Shown: positions 57,105 to 64,000 of the stretch, piece after piece
How the letters are laid out: every line of letters begins with the position of its first letter
Numbering within the stretch: the stretch's first letter is position 1
Source of the DNA: Blastococcus sp. HT6-4
GTDB lineage: Bacteria; Actinomycetota; Actinomycetes; Mycobacteriales; Geodermatophilaceae
Direction of reading: 5' to 3'
Length of the DNA stretch: 64,000 bases
NCBI RefSeq assembly: GCF_039679125.1
Contig: NZ_CP155551.1
Location: forward strand, 3,534,001-3,598,000
Position numbers and translations under genes: made by a program
The notes under the pieces: model-generated
Told to the model about the DNA's origin: nothing
Database searches by the model: none
What the model saw: the letters and a program-made list of their open reading frames with translations, nothing else

Positions 57105-57497
57105 GTGGCACGCGACCTCTCCGACCCCGGGCAGAGCCTGCTCGAGTTCCTCACGGAGCGGCACCTGGCGACGCTCACCACGCTGCGCCGCAACGGCACC
57201 CCGCACGTCGTGCCGGTGGGCGTGACCTACGACGCCGGCACCCGCATCGCGCGGGTCATCACCTCCGGTGGCTCGGCCAAGGCCCGTCACGTGCGCGAGG
57301 GGCAGTCCCGCGTGGCCGTCTGCCAGGTGGACGGACGGCGGTGGCTCACCCTCGAGGGGGCCGCGGTGGTGCGCGAGGACGCCGTGTCCGTCGCCGACGC
57401 CGTCGCGCGCTACGCCCGGCGCTACCGGCAGCCGCGCGAGAACCCGGCGCGCGTGGTCCTCGAGATCTCGGTGGACCGGATCCTCGGCAACGCCTGA
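57105..57497 (+). CDS. PPOX-class FMN/F420-dependent split-barrel enzyme
   Basis: 130 aa. [20 protein letters not shown] followed by [35 protein letters not shown] and [14 protein letters not shown] is the F420/FMN split-barrel fold of the TIGR03618 type. Such proteins reduce or oxidise using deazaflavin F420 or flavin; the cofactor and substrate are not shown by sequence. The start is GTG with a leaderless promoter. The GNAT gene begins 10 bases later. Confidence 0.88.
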   Translation: MARDLSDPGQSLLEFLTERHLATLTTLRRNGTPHVVPVGVTYDAGTRIARVITSGGSAKARHVREGQSRVAVCQVDGRRWLTLEGAAVVREDAVSVADAVARYARRYRQPRENPARVVLEISVDRILGNA

Positions 57498-57507
57498 GGA
57501 TCTGCCC

Positions 57508-58059
57508 GTGGATGTCACCGGCCTCGACCTGACCACCGAGACGCTGCACACCGATCGGCTGGTGCTGCGCCCGTACCGCTCCGACGACGTCGACGCGGTG
57601 CTGCGCGCCTCGCAGGACCCGGAGACCCAGCGCTGGATCTCGACCATCCCGGTGCCGTACACGCGCGCGGACGCCCGCCACTTCGTCGAGGAGGTGGCCA
57701 TGCGCGAGCGCAGCGAGGGGACGGGCCTGCCGGTGGTCATCGAGGTCCGCGGCGGGCTGGCCGGGACGGGGGCGCTGCACTTCCGTCCCGGGCGGCTGGG
57801 GCCGGAGATCGGCTACGCGGTCGCCCCCTGGGCGCGCGGCCGGGGGTACGCCGCCGAGGCCGCGCACGCCCTGGCCGAGTGGGCGCTCGGGCTCGGCGCC
57901 CCCCGCGTGCACCTGTTCGTCGACGTCGGGAACCCGGCATCGCAGGCCGTGGCCCGACGGGCGGGCTTCCGTGAGGAGGGCGTCGTCCGGGCCTGCCTCG
58001 ACCGGCGCGACGGCAGCCGGGCGGACGCGGTGCTCTTCGGGCGGGTCGCCGGCGACTGA
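57508..58059 (+). CDS. GNAT family N-acetyltransferase (RimJ/RimL-like)
   Basis: 183 aa. [18 protein letters not shown] is the RimJ-type N terminus; [20 protein letters not shown] carries the acetyl-CoA Q/RxxGxG/A loop (RGRGYAAEA), and [18 protein letters not shown] is the C-terminal signature. It acetylates an amine or N-terminus of unknown identity. The GTG start lies 10 bases after the PPOX stop, so both share a transcript ending at the terminator 58070-58101. Confidence 0.87.
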   Translation: MDVTGLDLTTETLHTDRLVLRPYRSDDVDAVLRASQDPETQRWISTIPVPYTRADARHFVEEVAMRERSEGTGLPVVIEVRGGLAGTGALHFRPGRLGPEIGYAVAPWARGRGYAAEAAHALAEWALGLGAPRVHLFVDVGNPASQAVARRAGFREEGVVRACLDRRDGSRADAVLFGRVAGD

Positions 58060-58069
58060 GCCGGCGATC

Positions 58070-58101
58070 GGGCGGGGGCGCGGAATGCCGCGCCCCCGCC
58101 C
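58070..58101. terminator. Bidirectional terminator between the GNAT and HPF genes
   Basis: A perfect 14-bp stem (GGGCGGGGGCGCGG/CCGCGCCCCCGCCC) with loop AATG, between convergent genes and only 4 bases from the HPF stop. Confidence 0.8.
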
Positions 58102-58105
58102 GCGG

Positions 58106-58792
58106 TCAGGCCCCGGCCGGGGTGGCCACCGGCTGCCCGGCCGGTGTCGAGCCGTCCTGGGACACGGGCGCCAGCCGGATCAGCCCGTAGTCGTAGGCGT
58201 GCCGGCGGTAGACCACCGTCGGCTGACCGGTGTCCGCGCACTGGAAGAGGAAGAAGTCGTGGCCGACCAGCTCCATCTCGTGGAGCGCCTGGTCGACGGT
58301 CATGGGAGTGGCCGGATGGTGCTTCTCCCGCACGACCTGCCCGGGCAGGTGCTCGTCGAGATCGGTGACGTGCGGCCCGCTGGCCAGCTCCCGGTCCAGT
58401 TCGAGCTGGGCCTCGATCCCGAGCTCCGGGTGCCCGGCGTCCAGCGGGGCGCCGGAGAGCCGCACGCTGTCCGGGGTCCGGCGCCCGTGGTGCACGCGAC
58501 GGCGGTCGGCGGCCCGGCGCAGCCGGTTGTCCAGCTTGCCGCTGGCCAGGTCGAGCGCGGCGTAGAAGTCGGGTCCGGCCGCTTCGGCGCGGACCACGGG
58601 GCCCTTGCCGCGGAGGGTGATCTCCACGCGCTGGCAGCTGGCCGACTGGCGGGGGTTCTTCTCGTGGAACAGCTCGACGTCGATGCGCGAGAGTTTCGCG
58701 TCGAACCGTTCGAGCTGACCGACCTTGTCCTCCACGTGTTGGCGGTAGTGCTCGGGGACCTCGACGTTGCGACCACGGACCACGATCTCCAT
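58106..58792 (-). CDS. hpf: Long-form ribosome hibernation promoting factor
   Basis: 228 aa. The N-terminal S30AE domain (about 1-100) includes MEIVVRGRNVEVPEHYRQHV and GPDFYAALDLASGKLDNRL; the C-terminal domain (about 165-225: TVDQALHEMELVGHDFFLF, VVYRRHAYDYGLIRL) is the long-HPF dimerisation domain. Long HPF alone dimerises ribosomes into 100S particles in stationary phase. GGGAGG precedes the ATG and TAGCGT about 37 nt upstream is the likely -10. Confidence 0.94.
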   Translation of the reverse strand: MEIVVRGRNVEVPEHYRQHVEDKVGQLERFDAKLSRIDVELFHEKNPRQSASCQRVEITLRGKGPVVRAEAAGPDFYAALDLASGKLDNRLRRAADRRRVHHGRRTPDSVRLSGAPLDAGHPELGIEAQLELDRELASGPHVTDLDEHLPGQVVREKHHPATPMTVDQALHEMELVGHDFFLFQCADTGQPTVVYRRHAYDYGLIRLAPVSQDGSTPAGQPVATPAGA

Positions 58793-58831
58793 GGGACCTC
58801 CCGGTTGGACGGGGCGTTGGTCGCTTCGACG

Positions 58832-59560
58832 CTAGTCGTTCCTCAGGGGCCGCGACAGTCGATCGAGGTCGTCGGGCGACCGGGGCGTGGCGGCAACGAC
58901 GGCCGCGACGACCGGAGGTGCCGCCCGGCCCAGGCCGGCCGACAGCACCCCGGCCGCCTCGGTCAGCGTGGCGCCGGTGGTCACCACGTCGTCGACCAGC
59001 ACCAGCAGGTCCGCGACCGGCAGGGGGCCGGCGACCGCGAAGGTGCCGGCCAGGTTGGCCCGTCGCTCCGCCGCCGTCAGGCCCGCCGAGTCACGGACCC
59101 GGCCACGCCGCCGCAGCAGCCGGCACTCCGCGGCGGTCACCCCGGCGGCCCGCAGCTCGGTCACGGCGCGGCCGGTGAGCTCCCGGACGTGGTCACGCCC
59201 GCGTGCACGCACCGCTGCCCGGGACGCCGGCATCGGCACGAGCAGCACCGCCCGCGGCGGTCCCGGCACCGCCAGCCGGACGGCGACGACGGCGAGGGCC
59301 AGCGCCGCGCCCAGCGGCCCGGCGAGCTCCGCGCGGCCCTGCTCCTTGAAGGCGTTGATCGCCGGCCGCACCGGGCCTGCGTAGGGCCCCGCGGCCACCG
59401 TCGGCGGGAAGCCGTCGGGGAAGCGACGGGGCTGCGCCGGCCGGGGCTCGGTCAGCAACCGGGCGCATCCCGGGCAGAGGACCCGGCCGGGCAGACCGCA
59501 CCCGGCGCAGACCCGCGGGAGCACCAGGTCGGCCAGGGCAGGGAGCACCGGGACGGCCAC
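58832..59560 (-). CDS. comF: ComF family phosphoribosyltransferase-like protein
   Basis: 242 aa. The N-terminal zinc motif is CAGCGLPGRVLCPGC (about 18-32). The PRT domain ends in LLVLVDDVVTTGATLTEA, the PRPP-binding loop. ComF proteins are needed for DNA uptake in some bacteria; no other competence gene is in the window, so its role here is unclear. The GTG start at 59560 gives family length. It matches Rv3242c, between HPF and LpqB. Confidence 0.88.
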   Translation of the reverse strand: MAVPVLPALADLVLPRVCAGCGLPGRVLCPGCARLLTEPRPAQPRRFPDGFPPTVAAGPYAGPVRPAINAFKEQGRAELAGPLGAALALAVVAVRLAVPGPPRAVLLVPMPASRAAVRARGRDHVRELTGRAVTELRAAGVTAAECRLLRRRGRVRDSAGLTAAERRANLAGTFAVAGPLPVADLLVLVDDVVTTGATLTEAAGVLSAGLGRAAPPVVAAVVAATPRSPDDLDRLSRPLRND

Positions 59561-59634
59561 CCGGCCAGCCTGCCCGGCCGGCCCACCGGACGGCGGCGGC
59601 CGTCCGGATCTGTGGACGGGCGGCGACGACCGGC

Positions 59635-61362
59635 TCAGAGCGGGTAGAAGGGCGCCGTTCCCGGGAGCGGCTCGGCGCCGCGGACGAGGGTCGCCCATGT
59701 GCCGCCGGCCAGTTGCCAGATGTAGCCACCGGCGCTCACCAGCGGCTGGCGCGTGGGGGCGACCGCCACCGCCGTCGGCTGGCTGGGCAGGCCCGACGTC
59801 GGCACCGGCGCCAGTCCGAAGCCGTCGACGCGCAGCGAGTACGGGACGATGCGGTCCTCCCCCTCGTCCCCGGCCAGCACCAGCAGGTTGCCGCTGTCCC
59901 GCCAGCCGACGTCGATGACCCCGGCGAGCGTGGGCGCGATGTTGCGCAGGTCGCGCAGCACCACCGCGCCGTCCTCCGAGCGGACCACCGTGCCCACGTA
60001 GAGGCGGCGACCGTCCGTCCCCTCGATCACCACGGCCGCCCGGACACCGTCCGGTGACAGCTGGAGCACGTCCGCCCGGCCCAGCCCGGCGAGGGTGGGG
60101 GCGGTGACCGCCTGCGGCGGGCCGCCGGCCGGTACCCGCACCACCTCGGTGCCGTCCCGCACCACCCACGCCTCCGTGCGCGTCGCCGCCACGGTGGGCG
60201 CGCTGAGGGTGCCCGCGGTCAGCGCCGGCGCCAGCTGCCCGCCGTAGTCACCGGCCAGCAACGTGTCCCCCGAGGGATCGCTGCGCACGCCGGTCAGGAA
60301 CGACAGCCGGCCGCTGGCCGTGTCGGCCGCGACGGCCGCGCTGCCGAGCCCGTACTCACCGGTGCCGGCCGGGCCGGGCACCGGCTCACCTGCCGGGACG
60401 GTGCGCAGCGCCCCGCCCTCGAGGTAGTGGCCCACGCTGTCCACCGGCACGGCGTCGGGGGCGAACGAGGCCCAATCCTCGGTGGCCTGCCGGCGCGGCA
60501 CCCCGTCCGGGGTCACCGGCTCCCCGTCGAGGAGCACGACGACGTTGCTGATCCGCGGCCGGCTCAGCTGCTGCAGGCTCCAGACGAGCTGCGCGCTGAT
60601 CTCGTCCAGCAGCGCGGAGTCCGCCGGCAGGCCCGTCAGGTCGACCGTCGCCGTTTGCCCCTCGACGGTGACCGCCCGGGTCAGCTCCGCGCCGCCGAGC
60701 GGGTTCTGGACGCCGGCGGCCAGCGTGGTCGACGGCCCGGCGATCAGCCGCTCGACGAGCACGGTCGGCTGGGCCGCCCCGCTGATCAGGTAGCGCGGAT
60801 CCGGGACCACCCGCTCCCCCGTCGGATCGAGGAAGTAGGCGTCGACCTGGTCGTAGAGCCGCCGGAAGTCCGGCTCCAGCATGATCAGCCCGTCGGGCGG
60901 GTCGATGATCCGCCACTGACCGTCGATCTGCTCCAGCCGGAAGGTGCGGGTGAACACGCCCCGGTCGGCCACGGTGAAGATCCCGCGCGGGTCGATCGTC
61001 CCGATCAGGTTCGCGGTCACCGTGACGACGCCGGGGGCGGTGGTCACCGCGGCGAAGTCCGTGCCGATCACGCTGATCCCGCTCGCGTCGTCCCAGGTCT
61101 CCGCCGCGGTCGGCGCCAGGTACTGCCGGGCCACCGGGTGGGTGCGGACCGTGCTCGCCGCCGCGTCGATGAAGTCGCGCACGATCTCCTCGGCGCTGGC
61201 CCCTGCTGCCGGCGGCAGCGGCTCGATGCCGACCGACTCCTGGGCCCGGGCCGGCGCCTGGGTGATCACCACCGCGGGCGAGGCGGTGGGGACCGTGGAG
61301 CAGGAGGCCAGGAACAGCGCGGCGACCAGGAGGGCGACCACCGACGTCCAGCGGCGGGTCAT
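59635..61362 (-). CDS. lpqB: LpqB lipoprotein, MtrB partner
   Basis: 575 aa. The signal peptide ends in the lipobox LASC (Cys at about 21). An N-terminal GerMN-like domain (about 60-310: VTVTANLIGTIDPRG, VLVERLIAGPSTTLAAGVQN) is followed by a propeller-like C domain (about 320-575). LpqB binds the extracellular side of MtrB and tunes MtrA signalling. Its ATG overlaps the mtrB stop by 4 nt. The mtrA-mtrB-lpqB order is typical of actinobacteria. Confidence 0.93.
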   Translation of the reverse strand: MTRRWTSVVALLVAALFLASCSTVPTASPAVVITQAPARAQESVGIEPLPPAAGASAEEIVRDFIDAAASTVRTHPVARQYLAPTAAETWDDASGISVIGTDFAAVTTAPGVVTVTANLIGTIDPRGIFTVADRGVFTRTFRLEQIDGQWRIIDPPDGLIMLEPDFRRLYDQVDAYFLDPTGERVVPDPRYLISGAAQPTVLVERLIAGPSTTLAAGVQNPLGGAELTRAVTVEGQTATVDLTGLPADSALLDEISAQLVWSLQQLSRPRISNVVVLLDGEPVTPDGVPRRQATEDWASFAPDAVPVDSVGHYLEGGALRTVPAGEPVPGPAGTGEYGLGSAAVAADTASGRLSFLTGVRSDPSGDTLLAGDYGGQLAPALTAGTLSAPTVAATRTEAWVVRDGTEVVRVPAGGPPQAVTAPTLAGLGRADVLQLSPDGVRAAVVIEGTDGRRLYVGTVVRSEDGAVVLRDLRNIAPTLAGVIDVGWRDSGNLLVLAGDEGEDRIVPYSLRVDGFGLAPVPTSGLPSQPTAVAVAPTRQPLVSAGGYIWQLAGGTWATLVRGAEPLPGTAPFYPL

Positions 61363-63104
61363 CGCGGCACCTCCGGACGGCGCAGGCGGACCGGCCGCAG
61401 CGGCAGCGGCGAGCTGGTGAGGTCGGTGCCGGCGACGAGCGGCAGGGTGAGCCGGAACTGCGCGCCGGCGCCGGGCTGCCCCCACACCTGGAGCCAGCCA
61501 CCGTGCAGGCGGGCGTCCTCGATGCTGATGGACAGCCCGAGGCCGCTGCCGCCCACCGTGCGCACGCGCGAGGGATCGGCCCGCCAGAACCGGTCGAACA
61601 CGTGCTGCGCCTCCCCGGCGCTCAACCCCACACCGTGGTCGCGCACGGTGATCGCGGCCGCCGACCGGTTGGCCGCGAGGGTGATCTCGACCGGGTGCCC
61701 CGACCCGTGCTCGACGGCGTTCCCGACGAGGTTGCGCAGGATCCGCTCGACCCGGCGGGCGTCCACCTCGGCCAGGACCCCGTCGGGCGGGGCGGCGAGC
61801 TGCAGCTCGCAGTCGTGCCGTTCGGCCAGCGACGCCATCCCGTCCACCACCCGCGTCACCAGCGCCCGCAGGTCGGTCGGCGCCGGGTCGAGCTCGGCCG
61901 CGCCGGCGTCGTAGCGGCTGATCTCCAGCAGGTCGCTCAGCAATGCCTCGAAGCGGTCCAGCTCCGCGCGCAGCAGCTCCGCGGACCGGGCGACGTGCGG
62001 CGGGAAGTCACTGCGCGTCTCGTAGAGGACGTCGGCGGCCATCTGGACGGTGGTCAGCGGCGTGCGCAGCTCGTGCGACACGTCGGAGGTGAACCGCTGC
62101 TGGAGCTGGGAGAGCCCCTCCAGCTGGGTGATCTGCCGCTGCAGGCTGTCGGCCATCGCGTTGAAGCTCGTGGCCAGCCGGGCGAGGTCGTCCTCGCCCC
62201 GGACGGCCATCCGTTCCTCGAGCTGCCCCTCCGCCAGCCGCTGGGCGGTACCGGCGGCCTGCCGCACCGGGTCGACGACCAGCCGGGTCACGAGCACGCC
62301 GATGCCCACCACCAGCAGGGTCAGCGCGACCCCGCTGATGACCACCGTGTTCCGGATCAGCGACAGGCTCTCCTGCTCCTGCTGCAGCGGGAAGGCGTAG
62401 TAGAGCTCGAGCCGGTCGGGGCCCTGGGCGTCACCGGTGACGGGCGCGCCCACGAGCAGGGTCGGCTGCAGCTCACCGGTCTCGTCGGGCACCGGGTGGT
62501 ACTGGAACGCCTGGCTGCCGGAGTTGACGAGGGCACGCAGTTCCGGCGGGACGGCGTCGAGGGTGAACCGGCGGCTGGACGCCGGCGTCTCGCGCGTGCT
62601 GGCCGCCGGGGTCTCGCCCGCGCCGGTGCGGTACACCATGACGACCCCGAAGTCGCCGGCCGCGCCGCCCCGGTCGAGCAGCTGGTTCACGGTGCGCGCC
62701 AGGGTGGCCCGGATGCTGGCGGCGTCACCGGTCGCGATGCCGGCCGCCTCGCTCTGCGCGTAGACCACGCCGGCCTGGACCTGGTCGACGGCGGCCTGCC
62801 GCTTGACGTCGAGCAGCTGGTCGCGGATCTGCGAGAACAGCACCATGCTCACGATCACCACGACCGTGCCGGCCAGCAGCATGGTGATCGCGCCGATGCG
62901 CACCTGCAGCGAGGACCGCCAGGCCGACACGGCGCGCTCGGCCAGCCGGCGACCGTCCCGCCGCAGCCGGCGCCGGACCGCGCCGGCCCGGCGGCGCAGC
63001 CGGCGCCCGACGTCGCCCGGCCCGGATCCCGGCGTGCGGGCGCCCGGGGCCACCGGGGACTGCGCCGTCCCGGCCCCCGCCTCGGGAGTCCGGGTGGCGG
63101 TCAC
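61359..63104 (-). CDS. mtrB: MtrB sensor histidine kinase
   Basis: 581 aa from GTG 63104. Two membrane helices (about 76-100 and 258-280) flank an extracellular sensor of about 155 residues; a HAMP domain, then the DHp box SDVSHELRTPLT with the phospho-acceptor His, and the ATPase N box (RNLVGNAVEHG), G1 (DHGVGLS) and GSGLGLSIS follow. It phosphorylates MtrA. A longer frame starts at 63257, but residues before GTG 63104 are unlike the family; GACACT stands 6 nt before that GTG. Confidence 0.94.
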   Translation of the reverse strand: MTATRTPEAGAGTAQSPVAPGARTPGSGPGDVGRRLRRRAGAVRRRLRRDGRRLAERAVSAWRSSLQVRIGAITMLLAGTVVVIVSMVLFSQIRDQLLDVKRQAAVDQVQAGVVYAQSEAAGIATGDAASIRATLARTVNQLLDRGGAAGDFGVVMVYRTGAGETPAASTRETPASSRRFTLDAVPPELRALVNSGSQAFQYHPVPDETGELQPTLLVGAPVTGDAQGPDRLELYYAFPLQQEQESLSLIRNTVVISGVALTLLVVGIGVLVTRLVVDPVRQAAGTAQRLAEGQLEERMAVRGEDDLARLATSFNAMADSLQRQITQLEGLSQLQQRFTSDVSHELRTPLTTVQMAADVLYETRSDFPPHVARSAELLRAELDRFEALLSDLLEISRYDAGAAELDPAPTDLRALVTRVVDGMASLAERHDCELQLAAPPDGVLAEVDARRVERILRNLVGNAVEHGSGHPVEITLAANRSAAAITVRDHGVGLSAGEAQHVFDRFWRADPSRVRTVGGSGLGLSISIEDARLHGGWLQVWGQPGAGAQFRLTLPLVAGTDLTSSPLPLRPVRLRRPEVPR

Positions 63105-63269
63105 CGGCCCAGTGTCCCCGATCCGGGCGCCGAGCCGGGGACATCGAACCGTCCGGTCACGGTTCCGACTGGTCCGCTCACGGTGCACACTGGTTCGCTG
63201 CCGCGGCCCGCTCCGCTCCTCGCTCCCGTGTCCAGGCCGCCTCGCTGCGATGCTCACGGGCCTGTCCGC
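63105..63269. promoter_or_regulatory. mtrA-mtrB gap with repeated TCACGG boxes
   Basis: 165 bases with TCACGG at 63157-63162, 63178-63183 and 63254-63259, plus one overlapping the mtrA stop (63270-63275). The first two are the starts of two 21-bp direct repeats (TCACGGTTCCGACTGGTCCG and a near-copy). MtrA is known to bind spaced direct repeats with GTCAC-type halves, so autoregulation is possible. No gene is seen. Confidence 0.45.
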
Positions 63270-63986
<717 letters not shown>

Positions 63987-64000
63987 TCTGCGCTGGTCGG

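Overview
This 64 kb stretch is chromosomal DNA of a very GC-rich actinobacterium. A WhiB7 regulator, mycoredoxin, MtrA-MtrB-LpqB, an AdnA/AdnB pair, MoeZ, an Rv3235-type protein and an F420/PPOX-type enzyme are all actinobacterial signatures. Codon use and protein style suggest the Geodermatophilaceae (Blastococcus, Modestobacter or Geodermatophilus); that family placement is an inference made without a database search. I see no rRNA, tRNA, CRISPR array, insertion sequence, prophage or plasmid gene.

Layout. Positions 1-7090 hold a UPF0182 membrane protein (cut by the window edge), a Lon-like PDZ protease, a DUF2342 protein, a SprT/YgjP-like metallopeptidase, a 50-residue zinc-ribbon protein, an E1/ThiF-like protein and an AarF/UbiB kinase. 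Positions 7108-10821 hold an arginine-rich micro-ORF, whiB7 with a long leader (promoter, uORF, attenuator), a UvrD2-like helicase and mycoredoxin. Positions 10828-21395 hold an ANTAR protein, a degenerate uridine-kinase-like protein, an M16-M16-NudC operon, a DUF2510 protein, a PrmC-related methyltransferase, an M20 peptidase, a 4-TM protein, a TAT-exported phosphoesterase and an epoxide-hydrolase-like protein. Positions 21681-28737 hold a lipoprotein and the AdnB/AdnA helicase-nucleases. Positions 28804-37757 hold a GT51 transglycosylase, an alkyltransferase-like protein, MoeZ, a beta-propeller protein, a DUF3152 metalloprotease-like protein, a TetR regulator, DUF3107 and a ferritin-like protein. 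Positions 38072-49288 hold a DEAD-box helicase, a PQQ-type propeller, two enzymes, a Fe-S RecB-like nuclease, a PHP phosphatase, a PH-domain protein, NUDIX and MaoC proteins and a WS/DGAT acyltransferase. Positions 49352-53898 hold a compact block of CpaE-like ATPase, SAF protein, HTH regulator, an unknown protein, LysM and Rv3235-type protein. Positions 53976-64000 hold SecA, a PPOX protein, a GNAT protein, HPF, ComF, LpqB, MtrB and MtrA.

Much of this order matches what I recall of M. tuberculosis Rv3193c-Rv3212 and Rv3235-Rv3246c, so most of the window is an ancient syntenic backbone with lineage-specific insertions. Functional themes are DNA repair (UvrD2, AdnAB, ATL, RecB-like), redox and antibiotic stress (WhiB7, mycoredoxin, NudC), cell envelope and secretion (GT51, LysM, SecA, LpqB-MtrAB) and ribosome hibernation (HPF).

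Many genes overlap by 1-4 bases (ATGA, GTGA or TGATG), showing tight translational coupling. At least ten genes have a TANNNT hexamer 6-8 nt before the start codon, the layout of leaderless transcripts. The least explained parts are the CpaE/SAF/HTH/LysM/Rv3235 block, the whiB7 leader with its long uORF, the orphan E1-like module at 3260-7046 and an 83-bp tandem duplication at 36924-37089.
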